Origin: Beroe forskalii
Lineage: Eukaryota; Ctenophora; Nuda; Beroida; Beroidae
NCBI GenBank assembly: GCA_011033025.1
Contig: WFMF01000283.1
Coordinates: 62,001-126,000, forward strand
Direction: 5' to 3'
Length of the DNA stretch: 64,000 nt
Shown: positions 36,030 through 64,000 of the stretch, in pieces
Numbering within the stretch: the first letter of the stretch is position 1
Layout: each line of letters starts with the position of its first letter
Made by a program: the position numbers and the translations under genes
Notes under the pieces: model-generated
The model's input: the letters and a program-made list of their open reading frames with translations, nothing else
Database searches by the model: none
What the model was told of the DNA's origin: nothing

Positions 36030-37705
36030 GTGAGAAGGATGTTAAGATCTCTAGGTAGGACGCTGGTGACACCAACTGGTCTGAGCTGCATTCAGTCTCG
36101 TGGAATCAGAGCAAAACCTGTCTACATTAACCCAGCTGATGTGGATGAGGCAGAGGACCAGAAGTTCAATGAGGATTTTGGGATAACAGAGCCTAAGCCA
36201 TCTGTTGATCGACTTGCCAGCAAGAATGATCCATTTGCTTGGGTGGCTGACCCTTATTTCAAGATGAAAGCATACGTAAGAAAACTTTAGAAATCCAAAT
36301 TTGGCAGAGGGTTCTCATGATTTTTTCTATTTCTTGTTTGATTTCAAGAGGCCATGTGATATCTGATGTAACAATTGCTAATTTGGTGCATATTGTATAC
36401 TTCATATTCCATGAATAACTAACTGTTGCAGGTTGGTAAGTTTTTTGGAACTGCACTCCACTACAGACAGACCCCTGAGGAGATTGCTGAGAGGGAAGTG
36501 CTGACGGAGAGACTCCACGCTTTCTACAGCACCATCCCTCAGCAGTATCCTGACGCTCAGTGGTGGCATGATGTCATTGATCACTACGTCCGGTGAGGAA
36601 AATTTCTTGGAGTTCTTGTGAACCAAAGTAAAGTTTCTGAGTCATGCCAGAAAATGAGCTGTTGACCTCTCGACTACTCTCGACTCTCTCATGAGGCATT
36701 AAAATTCGAATACATGACTGATGCAAGTTATGAGTGCTTATTGCCCACTATAATCGGTAGCCTGCCTTATTTAGTCCATGTTTTCTCGAAAAGTATGTAC
36801 TGTAATATCTTCGAACCAAATACCGTTCACAAACGGATTCTGCGGTATCAAACACTTTGCCAACTTGCAATGCCTGAATAGTTATTAAACTCCCGGCACA
36901 CCCTTTGCCATCTTTCCTCCTCCTTTATCTCCGTCACTGACTCACTAACTCAGTTCCACAGTTTACCTACCCCGTATTTATGATATATTTTGATAGTACA
37001 ACTCTTATTATTCCAGCAGAAAAGTTACCCATATGATTTTCACATTAGTTCCCCATATCGTTGCTATGGTAATGGTGTATGTATGACAGTATACCATGTG
37101 CAGGTATAACGATTTCGATGGTGCTGAGAAGCTCTGGTATTGGCTCAGAGACCATCGGATTGACGTCGACAAGGCAGTCCTGGACAAGTTTGAACGGTTA
37201 GAAACAATTATCTATATTATATATTCTCGATTGTTCGTCGAATACAGCATAGAATTCAAATGCAGTTCTTGATAAGTATATAATCATGATAATCGTTAAT
37301 GATTAACTTATTCAAAGTAGCTTAGATAGTTAGATAAAACGATTTCTAGTCCTAGAGAAAAATAGTTCGTGGATCTTTGTCTCGACGTATATTTCAAAGT
37401 AATTAGAAAAGATACTACACGGTTGATTCAATCCTTTGTATATATCTCTTGTATTGAGTATTTCCTAGTTTCCTTCCACATAATACAGAATTATTCTATA
37501 TCTAGATTGAACCCATTACTACCAGTTCAAAGTAAAACCTCTCTCTCCCCGCAGTTTCTTCTACGAGAATGACCCTGTGGGATTGTTCCAGAAGAGTATC
37601 CCTGCTCAGCTCCGGGAAAGTACGGAGTACTGGCCGGACAAACCACCCTGCAACTTGCTGAGGGTGGGCGAGCACGGAATAGAGGACCCGGGACAGTGTA
37701 ATTAA
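36030..37705 (+). CDS. Probable mitochondrial protein, paralogue 2 (block B)
   Basis: Four exons (36030-36275, 36432-36592, 37104-37196, 37555-37705) match the block A gene exactly in length and phase and encode 216 residues, ending in TAA rather than TAG. Few substitutions are visible (for example KAPVD to KPSVD in the acidic N-terminal stretch). Intron 2 is nearly identical between blocks over about 500 bp, more conserved than the other introns. The upstream spacer is the clean, uninterrupted version of the block A site that holds the 3.7-kb transposon. Confidence 0.8.
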
Positions 37706-38632
37706 TTAGTTAATTGATCAGGGACATTTTATAATCGATTAGGTGGAATAGGAAGTATATTTGAATTGTATCTGCGGCATGTAAAGTGTGAACAGGGAGT
37801 GTTTTGGCTGGCGTGCAGGACAGCCTCAAGTAGAGCAGCATTGCACTGTCAATATGATGATATGTACTCAATTCCTAACATATAATATGATAAATCTTGA
37901 TGGTGTCAACGAGTATAGATTGAGAACTAAGTTTAAATTATTATTAGTACGTATTGATACGGAAGACATATTGTAATCTTCATTAAACTCTTGAATCTTG
38001 ATGTGGAGATCGTGAGAATCGTCGACCATTGCACGATTATAGGAACTCTTTGATAACATTGTCTTCGTAGCCTGATATAGTGATATAATGATTTTGTAAT
38101 TTGTATGAGTCTAACTTGGTGAGTTTAACAAAATTACATCACGAGTCATATGATCGCGATTTCCGGCTACTATCGTACTTTACAATTATCATACAAATCA
38201 TTGAGTTTTTTCTAAGTTGAATATATTATACCTATGATGAATCATATTTCTATTTTCCTTTTTATTCAGCGTGGCACATGAAAATACAATAGTACTGATA
38301 AATCATACGTCATGCATGATTGTTAAAATTATTTTCTCGTTGTAATTTACTGATGTGCTTTACAATCGTTTCGACGTAGTGCTACAGTTTACGTGATGAT
38401 CATCGTAGCGTCAAAACTTAATTTCATCTTTAACTGGTCTTTGACATAATAAAGCATATTGTACAACAAGTATGTCATAAGATACTAATATTTTGTCATT
38501 TATGCTTATAGTCTCATATACTTGTATGTTTCCCCACTCAAGGGCAGCTTTATACTAACCTTCCCTCTAGACCCAAGTCTAGACTTCTGTGTAACAACTC
38601 CCCCTCAAATTTGAGCTAACGATGGTATAAGG

Positions 38633-40694
38633 ATGCTGAGTGCTACCACTCTCCGAAGTTCGTGTAGAAGTGTGGGAGCACTCCTACTCCCTCGCTCCAC
38701 TCCCACTCTTACCACTCCCACTCTAGCCACTCCCACTGCTCCCCTAACGCAACCCTCCCTTCCCTTACTACGAACCCCTGTCAGGACACTGTCTGATGCT
38801 GTTAACGACTTTCAAACGGTATGAATTTGATGGAAATGTTGTGCAATCCGGCATCTTATTTTAACTCGTCCAATTTCTCTTTCAGGGGCGTAGCCAGGGG
38901 AAGGACTATTAGATGACTAGAAATATAATTTAATTACATGTTGCTGGATTAGCAATGAAAAAAAGTGATTGAACAATTATTTATTTGCCTGCTGTTTGAT
39001 CTGTCACGACGAATTTGGGTTATCTAAAACTCTGCTTTTTAAAACAGCATTATTTGAATTTCCTCGTGTATTGTTTTCGTCCATTCCAAATTGCAAGCTC
39101 ATTTCAGACCCACGCAGCGAAAGATGTTCTGATCAGGAAGGGAGGTGTTGCTGAGATTGACACTGCCTATCCTGACGTAGAGAAGCTGGAAAAATTCGGT
39201 AAGAATTCATTTTCAGAGTATCAACCATGTTCGTTTTCGGAGTAAATTGCGAAAACTTCTACGCCGCGATTTTTTTTCCGAGATTAAACTTGTTAAAGCC
39301 TTAATGAGAGTTTGAATGGTTGAAAAGGAGGAGATTTCATCATTTCAAGATCTTTCGATCGTTTCGAAACCTCTTTTGTACATCAATACTCGTTAATAGG
39401 ATACTTTCTATACCACAAAACGTTTCATTGTTTGTATTCACTTGTTGCTGTACGCTGTTCCATTTGAATCAATTATTGATGGAATAAAATGGTTATCACT
39501 TCTCTTCGACGAGATAAATGACTTCAAATATCGTTTACTATAAAAAAAAAGTAAAAAGAACCTCATTTTGCAGGTCAATACGTCGCCAGCATCCTACCCA
39601 AGTACATTCAGGATGTAAGGATGACCAGCACTAAAGAACTGGAGATCCTCATACATCCAGAAGGTAAGGAATCAGACTTTCAGCACTTTTAGCCCCTCGT
39701 AATCATTTTAAAGCAGCGGGGTCATTTGAAAAGCCCCTCCCTCCCCCTGGCTTATTACTTCATTGGTGATTACTGATTACGGAATATGAGAACGATCCCA
39801 AAGTTCAATTATTCCTGCCGTTCTCAAACAAACTGTGGAAAACACGTCATCTGTAGGCGAACCTATACTGTGATAATGACTTAATTCTTTCCCACTTATC
39901 CTTCGTTGTTACATTAAGAAGGGCACACGATAAAGTTTGAAATTGTAGGCTACATAAGTTGTAGCTACAAGACGTATAGATCACACTTTCCATCTAAGAG
40001 TCTACAGACCATTTGTCTTGACTACAGACTCGCAGTACGAGCTGTCGAGTCTTTAGTGCGGTGTAAGAAGTACTTGATTTCCATTTACTTGAGGACTGCA
40101 GGTCCTAATGGGATAATAAGCACGTATCCTGATTCCTGACAATCACTTCACCATTGTCTTCAGGACTCTATTTCTCATCCCGATGATCACAATCCCGTAT
40201 ACTGATTATATGAGCCGATATAGGGTGCTCCTATCCCTAATCCCAAGTGTAATCGTCCCAGTCATAGCTGCCGAGCTGCCCTCCTTTTGGGAGGGCGCCC
40301 TCCCATGCCCTCCATTTGCCCTCCTTTCGGACCTTGCCCACCTTTTTGGAGGGCAAATCTGAAAATATACCTATAATTCTGATAATTTACTCACAATTTT
40401 GAAAATTTGCCTGATATTCACTATCTCGGATCACATTTTTAGTCGTTCCCTAAAAAAAAGGTCGCCATTTTTTGAAAATTTACCTACCAAGCACTATCTC
40501 GGATCGATTTTGAAAATTTACCTATCAAGCACTATCTCGAATCAATTTTGAAAATTTACCTACTTAACATGCTTAAAATTTATGCATAAGTTACCGAAAA
40601 ATCTAAAAATTTACCTAAAATTCTGAAAATTTACCTACAAATGAGAAAATTTACCTAATAGGCACTATCTCGGATTCAAATTGTAGGCGACGTC

Positions 40695-40731
<37 letters not shown>

Positions 40732-42374
40732 TCGCCATATATTTTCTCAAATATACCCACGGGAATTGCCCTCCCTTCAACGCTATTTGCCCTCCCGAAT
40801 AAGGCAAAAAAGTGCCCTCCCAAAGGATTTTCAAAAGTCGGCAGCTATGGTCCCAGTGCTAGGGACGCTTACTTTAATCTGCAATAATTCCTTCAATCCG
40901 TGGTATTTTCCCAGTGTTAGGGACGCTCCTTTATTTGCAATAATCCCTTCAATCGCAGGTGTTGTCCCAGTATTGGGGATGCTCAGGGATCACACTAACG
41001 CCCAGTTCAAAGCTCTGATGGAAATCACTGCAGTGGATATGCCTTCCCGGGAATACAGGTTCGTGATTCAATAACCGGAGAGCTTCAGTCCAAATCTACC
41101 TTTTTAGAACCTAATCATAGAAACTTTTTCGCGACGTTTTCATTTCAAGCTCCACCTTCGACAGATGTTTGACGGAACTCGTGCCCTAAATAATGGCTAC
41201 CTCTGGCCTCTGCTACAGCAAAGATTTCACCACCCCATTTCAGGTTTGAGTTGGTGTACTGTCTGCTATCACACTCAACTCATAACCCCCATTTCAGGTT
41301 TGAGTTGGTGTACTGTCTGCTCTCACACCGATACAATGCTCGTTGTGTCGTGAAGACCTACACAGACGAGTTGACGCCAGTGGACTCCGTCACTGCGTTA
41401 TTCAAGTCAGCAGACTGGGGCGAGCGAGAGGTATTCAATTATTTCATGTTGCTGACAATGTCAGTCACGTATCCTTCTAAAATTCAGAGAATGATTTATG
41501 CAGGAAATATATTTTTACGATCTAAAAATGTGTATATAACTGAGTATAAAAACATGAGAGACATTACTTCTGCCTAAGTATATCCCATACCCCTCAGGTA
41601 TGGGACATGTACGGGGTTTTCTTCTCGGGACACCCTGACCTGCGTCGTATCCTGACTGACTACGGCTTCGAAGGACACCCCCAGAGGAAGGACTTTCCTC
41701 TTTCAGGATACACCGAGGTTAGTGAAATTTAGTATTTTACCAATGGCTGAAATTTGTTTACCCAAAACGCAAAGTATGGCTTCATCATTCGACCAATCCG
41801 CGCACTGGCTTAGTTTCATACTGTGTGCTCATTGGTCAAAGCATACCACGCTATTGGTAAGCTTTCAGGAATATCGCGAGATGCAGAGGGAGGAATATTT
41901 AACTAGACACCTCGAGGAGATTAAGTCTCATTGCTGTAATTAACCCACTCCCTCCCACTCCCTCCAACTCCCTTCTCCCACTCCCTCCCCTAGGTTCGGT
42001 ATGACAACGAGTTGTGTCGTGTAGTGTACGAGCCCGTGGAGGTAGCTCAGGAGTTCAGGAAGTTCGAGCTGGACACCCCTTGGGAACTCTTCCCCAACTA
42101 CAGGTAACTAATAACTGTATATAAAGGATGCCAAAATGCATTTACATCTCCCTCGAGGCCCGAGGGGTCTTAGATGTTAATGAAACGCGTTTGATTTGCT
42201 GATTTTCATAATTTCAAATGTATCAGTGACTTTTTTCACTCACTTGAAAAATTTTCATTTTTGCCTACTGCTAATTCTACAGTCTACACTCTACTTGACT
42301 TCCTCCACTACAGAGAAACGCCAGAACATCTACTGGAAGCTGCAAAAGATACGCAACCAGAGGAGGCTAAGTGA
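38633..42374 (+). CDS. NDUFS3: NADH dehydrogenase (ubiquinone) iron-sulfur protein 3, complex I 30-kDa subunit (block B)
   Basis: Eight exons join in frame to 296 residues: 38633-38818, 39108-39198, 39574-39663, 40959-41058, 41298-41430, 41598-41717, 41994-42103, 42314-42374. The signature region is the same as in block A, so this copy should make a working Q-module subunit. Exon 1 is five codons longer in the targeting peptide owing to an extra Thr/Pro repeat ([13 protein letters not shown]), harmless for a cleaved presequence. Intron 3 carries a hAT-like MITE and degenerate copies of the exon 4 start. The upstream acceptor of exon 5 (41244) is in frame here and would add 18 residues. Intron 7 is free of the block A transposon. 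Confidence 0.96.
40263..40849. mobile_element. 587-bp hAT-like MITE in NDUFS3 intron 3 (block B only)
   Basis: The inverted ends CATAGCTGCC and GGCAGCTATG are flanked by the 8-bp direct repeat GTCCCAGT (40255-40262 and 40850-40857). Block A has the empty site (near 14216). Inside are GCCCTCC/GGAGGGC motifs and repeated GAAAATTTACCTA with CACTATCTCGGAT, then a 34-base A run (40696-40729). It has no coding capacity. The 8-bp duplication and end sequence fit hAT. Confidence 0.85.
40850..40958 (+). repeat. Degenerate copies of the NDUFS3 exon 4 start in intron 3
   Basis: The real exon starts GTGTTGTCCCAGTATTGGGG. Upstream are TCCCAGTGCTAGGGACGCT and TCCCAGTGTTAGGGACGCT, each followed by a TTTGCAATAAT...TTCAAT tract like the one before the true acceptor. 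Block B has two such decayed units and block A one (near 14215-14266). This looks like an old acceptor-plus-exon-start duplication. Confidence 0.65.
41244..41297 (+). repeat. In-frame tandem copy of the NDUFS3 exon 5 start with its acceptor (block B)
   Basis: The upstream acceptor at 41241-41243 and the true acceptor at 41295-41297 are 54 bp apart. The extra segment encodes [18 protein letters not shown] with no stop, so choosing the upstream site would insert 18 residues just before the conserved [16 protein letters not shown]. The block A version is 53 bp and out of frame. Confidence 0.85.
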
Positions 42375-43053
42375 TTGGAGCTCCGGTTCTAGAATAAATG
42401 AAAGCAATTCCATAAATATTGGAGTTGGGGCTTTTTCTTGGTTATCATGAACGTTACGTGATACATATATTATGGATTGCGCTTCTAATTTATTGATTGA
42501 TTCGCCATGATAGTTCTATGTTTAGGTGATTGGCAATGCATGGCTCTACCTTGATATAGAGAATTCATGGAAACTTGAAAATATTCAATAACTAGAGCGC
42601 ATGGGAGAGCTCAATGAAATAGGAAATAACTTGTCTAACTTATTGCTTTTGATAATTACATTGCGATGAATAGGTATGTACGTTGTTTGGGCTCAAGGAA
42701 TGGTGAAATTAGCTCTCGAATGGATCTTAGTTTGTAAATCTCGTAAATTTTGTGATTTCTAAAAATACTTATATTTTGATGAAACTACCTCTTGTTTTAC
42801 TCATGATGTCTTAGAATTCTGAAATCATTTTGTACTGCCTGATTGGTTTGTTTGCCTTGTTTGTGTTTGCTTCCATGTAGATTTAACAAGACCTAAGACC
42901 ATACTGTACGTTTACCAACTGTAGATTTCAAAGTCTGTCAGAACTGAGAGTAAATTTGAGCCAGATTATAGACTGGTGTCAAAGATAACTGGTGTCAGTT
43001 GAACAATGGTGTCACTATATTTTCCTTGTTAATTACTTTACACTGCTTGAGCT

Positions 43054-46482
<3,429 letters not shown>

Positions 46483-47504
46483 ATCAGGCAAATGATAGTG
46501 ATGAAGTATAAGGATGTGTTGTGTTTTCATTTTGATATTATATCAATATATTCATGTAGATTGTAGAGGTTTAGCCAGTTATATTGGCGGGTCTTAGAAC
46601 GTGTGTAAAAATTAAAAAATTTCGGTAATCTAATTTAATTGTGCTATAAATTGAAGCCAATTTCTTGCTTGAGTTTATGGATTGGCAACGGCATTTTCTG
46701 ATTTCGAATGGGAAAATCGTTGTTTTGGTAACTTTTTTTGATACTTTTTTAATTTAAGATCACATGAAGAACAAATAAATTGAATTCTTTAAATATTCAG
46801 AGATATTGCCATGATAATATGGTTATTTATGATTACTCAATAACAAGAGTATTCGATAAAGATTTAAGCCCGCTAAAATCAGCCTGTCATTGGTGCAAAT
46901 GAAACTCAAACCGTGAAATTTAACCAAGCTAAGCTGCGCTATTTGAACGATGGGCTAAGACGCACTAGCAGCACTAACAATCGTACTCTCTAAAATTTGG
47001 TGATTTTCCATAAAAAGTTGTCATCGACATTGGTTTGTACTGCAGCGCACGTACGTTTACATGGTCGTACTTCTAGATTTATTGATCAACTCAATATTTG
47101 ATCCAATTTCAAAACAAGCCACTTGTGACTTGTATGCTGTATTTGTTTATTCAATCTTGATGTATTGTAGCTATCTGAGTTTCAATTAATTGCTGAAATA
47201 GCACCATGAACCATACATCTATCTTATTAGCTGGGCTTTTGAATTTTATCGAGTCGAAACACAAATTTATCAAAATTAAAGCAAACCAAATGAAACCTCT
47301 CGCATTCAAACGTTTCTGATCCCACACAGTTTTGTCAACAAATCAAGTTGTCTCTCCATTGGCTTATGTTGTTCACTGAGATTGCAGTTAGCAATTCTCG
47401 CTTTTTCTGCATTCTCACTGGTCATCGTCCTTTTCTTCTCTAAAAGTCATTCAGCGTCTTACCTTTATTAAAAGCGTTGCCAGTAAGCGTTATTAGAAGC
47501 GTCA
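46483..47504. other. 3' flank of katanin (block B), no gene seen
   Basis: This matches the block A flank until about 47445 and then passes into the 13-bp array. AATAAA occurs near 46775. No exons or RNA genes were seen. Confidence 0.6.
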
Positions 47505-48435
47505 TTAGTGCGTTATTAAAGTGCTTATGTTACAGCAGCCATGCGCGTTATTAGTAAGTGGTATTAGTAAGTGTTATTAGCGGTATTAGTAAGTGTTAGG
47601 TGTTATTATTAAAGTGTTATTAGTAAGATAAGTGTTATTAGTAAGTGTTATTAGTAAGTGTTATTAGTAAGTGTTATTAGTAAGTGGTATTAGGAAGTGT
47701 TATTAGTAAGTGTTATTAGTAGGAAGTGTTATTAGTAAGTGTTGATAGTAAATTGTTATTAGTAAGTGTTATTAGTAAGTGTTATTGGTAAAGTGTTGAT
47801 AGTAAGTGTTATTAGTAAGTATTAGTGTGTTATTAGTAAGTGTTATTAGTAAGTGGTATTAGTAAGTGTTATTAGTAAGTGTTATTATTAGGAAGTGTTA
47901 TTAGTAAGTGTTATTAGTAAGTGTTATTATTAGGAAGTGTTATTAGTAAGTGTTATTAGTAAGTGTTATTAGTAAGTGGTATTAGTAAGTGTTATTAGTA
48001 AGTGTTATTATTAGTAAGTGTTATGGTAAGTGTTATTAGTATGTGTTATTAGTAAGTGTTATTGCGCAAGTAAGTGGTATTAGTAAGTGTTATTAGTAAG
48101 GAGGTATTAGTAAGTGTTATTAGTAAGTGTTATTAGTAATTGTTATTAGTAAGTGTTAGTAGTAAGTGTTATTAGTAAGTGTTATAAGTAAATTAGCGGT
48201 AATAAAGTGTTATAATAAGGAAGTGTTATTAGTAAGTGTTATTAGTAAGTGTTATTAGTAAGTGTTATTAGTAAGTGTTATTAGTAAGTGTTATTAGTAA
48301 GTGTTATTTTTAAGTAGCATATAATAAGTAAGTGTTATTACTAAGAGTTACTAGTAAGTGCTTTTAATAAGTGTCATTAGGAAGTGTTATAATAAGTTAG
48401 TGTTATTCCTACGAGTTATAAGTAAGTGGTATAAT
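47505..48435. repeat. 13-bp minisatellite GTTATTAGTAAGT
   Basis: About 65 units of GTTATTAGTAAGT run with frequent substitutions and small insertions. It fills the tail-to-tail spacer between katanin and the helicase gene, exactly where block B similarity ends. It contains many GTAAGT sequences on the plus strand, which is the donor consensus, but no neighbouring exon explains them. Confidence 0.93.
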
Positions 48436-48553
48436 ATTGAAATATTGAGATTGAAATTCCGGCAAGAAATGGAATAGTAGGTAGCTTCAAAGCAGACTTG
48501 GTATAATTGGATAAGAATAGAAAAAAATCTGCTATATATCACAGTCAAAAGTT

Positions 48554-59127
<10,574 letters not shown>

Positions 59128-60675
59128 CTGTAAGATGATCAGGTGATCAGGTGATCCCTGGTTAAACTTCTTCTGATACAGCTTCCTGTAAGGTGATCAG
59201 GTGATCAGGTGATCCCTGGTTAAACTTCTTCTGGTACAGCTTCCTGTAAGATGATCAGGTCATCAGGTGATCCCTGGTTAAACTTCTTCTGATACAGCTT
59301 CCTGTAAGGTGATCAGGTGATCAGGTGATCCCTGGTTAAACTGCTTCTGATACAGCTTCCTGTAAGATGATCAGGTAATCAGGTGATCCCTGGTTAAACT
59401 TCTTCTCATACAGCTTCCTGTAAGATGATCAGGTGATCAGGTGATACCTGGTTAAACTTCTTCTGATACAGCTTCCTGTAAGATGATCAGGTGATCAGGT
59501 GATCCCTGGTTAAACTTCTTCTAGTACAGCTTCCTGTAAGATGATCAGGTAATCAGGTGATCCCTGGTTAAACTTCTTCTGATACAGCTTCCTGTAAGAT
59601 GATCAGGTGATCAGGTGATACCTGGTTAAACTTCTTCTGATACAGCTTCCTGTAAGATGATCAGGTGATCCCTGGTTAAACTTCTTCTGATATAGCTTCC
59701 TGTAAGATAATCAGGTGATTAGGTGATCCCTGGTTAAACTTCTTCTGATACAGCTTCCTGTAAGATGATCAGGTGATCAGGTGATCCCTGGTTGAACTTC
59801 TTCTGATACAGCTTCCTGTAAGATGATCAGGTGATACCTGGTAAAACTTCTTCTGATACAGCTTCCTGTAAGATGATCAGGTGATCAGGTGATCCCTGGT
59901 TAAACTTCTTCTGATATAGCTTCCTGTAAGATGATCAGGTGATACCTGGTTAAACTTCTTCTGATACAGCTTCCTGTAAGATGATCAGGTGATCCCTGGT
60001 TAAACTTCTTCTGATACAGCTTCCTGTAAGATGATCAGGTGATCAGGTGATCCCTGGTTAAACTTCTTCTGATACAGCTTCCTGTAAGATGATCAGGTGA
60101 TCAGGTGATCCCTGGTTAAACTTCTTCTGATACAGCTTCCTGTAAGATGATCAGGTGATCAGGTTATCCCTGGTTAAACTTCTTCTGATACAGCTTCCTG
60201 TAAGATGATCAGGTGATCAGGTGATCCCTGGTTAAACTTCTTCTGATATAGCTTCCTGTAAGATGATCAGGTGATCAGGTGATCCCTGGTTGAACTTCTT
60301 CTGATACAGCTTCCTGTAAGATGATCAGGTGATCAGGTTATCCCTGGTTAAACTGCTTCTGATACAGCTTCCTGTAAGGTGATCAGGTGATCCCTGGTTA
60401 AACTTCTTCTGATACAGCTTCCTGTAAGATGATCAGGTCATCAGGTGATCCCTGGTTAAACTTCTTCTGATACAGCTTCCTGTAAGGTGATCGGTGATCA
60501 GGTGATCCCTGGTTAAACTTCTTCTGTTACAGCTTCACCAATAAGATGATCAGGTCATCAAATGATCCCTGGTTAAGCTTCTTCTGATACAGCTTCCTGT
60601 AAGATGATCAGGTGATCAGGTTATCCCTGGTTAAACTTCTTCTGATACAGCTTCCTGTAAGATGATCAGGTAATC
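59128..60675 (-). repeat. Splice-acceptor/exon-start array upstream of the first visible helicase exon
   Basis: About 27 units of 48-59 bp. On the coding strand each unit has CACCTGATCATCTTACAG (a usable acceptor) followed by GAAGCTGTATCAGAAGAAG and TTTAACCAGG, the start of the real exon (59127 leftward, with TTCAACCAGG). Length changes come from one or two copies of GATCAGGT. One unit near 60520-60545 is damaged. The array occupies the intron where the upstream exons should be approached. Confidence 0.93.
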
Positions 60676-61970
60676 AGAGCAGATTGGCAGCTCTAAAGGC
60701 AGATTAGCAGCTCTAAAGGCAGATTGGCAGCTCTAAAGGCAGATTGGCAGCTCTAAAGGCAGATTAGCAGCTCTAAAAGGCAGATTGGCAGCTCTAAAGG
60801 CAGATTGGCAGCTCTAAAGGCAGATTGGCAGCTCTAAAGGCAGATTGGCAGCTCTAAAGGCAGATTAGCAGCTCTAAAGATTAGCAGCTCTAAAGGCAGA
60901 TTGGCAGCTCTAAAGGCAGATTGGCAGCTCTAAAGGCAGATTGGCAGCTCTAAAGGCAGATTGGCAGCTCTAAAGGCAGATTAGCTCTAAAGGCAGATTG
61001 GCGCTCTAAAGGCAGATTGGCAGCTCTAAAGGCAGATTAGCAACAAAGGCAGATTAGCTCTAAAAGGCAGATTAGCAGCTCTAAAGGCAGATTGGCAGCT
61101 CTAAAGGCAGATTGGCAGCTCTAAAGGCAGATTGGCAGCTCTAAAGGCAGATTGGCAGCTCTAAAGGCAGATTGGCAAAGCGCTCTAAAGGCAGATTGGC
61201 AGCTCTAAAAGGCAGATTGGCAGCTCTAAGGCAGCAGATTGGCGGCTCTAAAGGCAGATTGGCAGCTCTAAGGCAGATTAACGGCAGCTCTAAAGGCAGA
61301 TTGGCAGCTCTAAAGGCAGATTGGCAGCTCTAAAGGCAGATTGGCAGCTCTAAAGGCAGATTGGCAGCTCTAAAGGCAGATTGGCAGCTCTAAAGGCAGA
61401 TTAGCTCTAAAGGCAGATTGGCGTAAAGCTCTAAAGGCAGATTAGCAGCTCTAAAGGCAGATTAGCAGCTCTAAAGGCAGATTAGCAGCTCTAAAGGCAG
61501 ATTAGCAGCTCTAAAGGCAGATTAGCAGCTCTAAAGGCAGATTGGCAGCTCTAAAGGCAGATTGGCAGCTCTAAAGGCAGATTGGCAGCTCTAAAGGCAG
61601 ATTAGCTCTAAAGGCAGATTGGCTAAAGGCAGATTGGCAGCTCTAAAGGCAGATTGGCAGCTCTAAAGGCAGATTGGCAGCTCTAAAGGCAGATTAGCAG
61701 CTCTAAAGGCAGATTGGCAGCTCTAAAGGCAGATTGGCAGCTCTAAAGGCAGATTGGCAGCTCTAAAGGCAGATTAGCAGCTCTAAAGGCAGATTAGCAG
61801 CTCTAAAGGCAGATTGGCAGCTCTAAAGGCAGATTGGCAGCTCTAAAGGCAGATTGGCAGCTCTAAAGGCAGATTGGCAGCTCTAAAGGCAGATTAGCAG
61901 CTCTAAAGGCAGATTAGCAGCTCTGAAGGCAGATTGGCAGCTCTAAAGGCAGATTGGCAGCTCTATAGCC
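60676..61970. repeat. 20-bp minisatellite, about 64 units, at the donor of a duplicated helicase exon
   Basis: GGCAGATTGGCAGCTCTAAA repeats, with TTAG/TTGG variants and a few broken units. It adjoins the donor of the exon at 61987-62146. At the homologous place in the first copy (50865-50945) only about two units exist, so the array expanded from intron sequence just downstream of a donor. It directly abuts the preceding acceptor array. Confidence 0.95.
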
Positions 61971-61986
61971 GTTCCGTAATACTCAC

Positions 61987-64000
<2,014 letters not shown>

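Noticed and set aside
40696-40729. Long A run as the tail of a retroposon
   Set aside because: It lies inside an element with inverted ends and an 8-bp target duplication, so it is an internal tract rather than a terminal poly-A.

Overview
The window is nuclear DNA from an animal, most likely an AT-leaning invertebrate; nothing in it fixes the phylum. It carries intron-containing genes with ordinary GT-AG junctions. The recognisable ones encode a complex I subunit (NDUFS3), a katanin-like AAA ATPase (closest to KATNAL1) and a DDX3/Ded1/PL10-type DEAD-box helicase. DNA transposons, small palindromic elements, one LINE, one Penelope-type fragment and many tandem arrays fill the introns and spacers.

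Layout: (1) 1-1046, the last three exons of an unrecognised gene, then spacer with three tiny GC-rich foldback elements (2.2-2.75 kb). (2) About 2.74-30.7 kb, block A: two adjacent paralogous genes for probable mitochondrial proteins, then NDUFS3, then katanin, all on the plus strand. (3) 30.7-33.45 kb, a unique spacer holding a 1.5 kb element flanked by TTAA. (4) About 33.45-47.45 kb, block B: the same four genes in the same order and orientation, nearly identical in exons. Block A is twice as long because it carries five large insertions and a longer intronic array. (5) 47.45-48.45 kb, a 13-bp repeat array. (6) 48.55-59.13 kb, the helicase gene on the minus strand, without its 5' exons. (7) 59.13-61.97 kb, two large arrays back to back. 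(8) 61.99-64.0 kb, a second copy of two internal helicase exons, cut by the window edge. The A/B and helicase duplications are either real segmental duplications or two divergent haplotypes placed in tandem by the assembler; the second is my preferred reading.

The most striking pattern is that exon edges are repeatedly copied in tandem together with their splice site. A katanin splice acceptor plus the start of its exon forms a 57-bp array of about 56 copies in block A and 10 in block B. Because 57 bp is 19 codons with no stop, seven acceptors in block B stay in frame with the rest of the exon. The same kind of event, with unrelated sequences, is seen at other exon edges of katanin, NDUFS3 and the helicase gene (nine cases in all). 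Several units run GT...AG and so could act as introns themselves. This resembles intron gain by tandem duplication, or a source of protein length variation, but transcript data are needed to show use.

The genes do not form a pathway. Three (NDUFS3 and the two paralogues) look mitochondrial, katanin acts on microtubules, and the helicase acts in RNA metabolism and translation.
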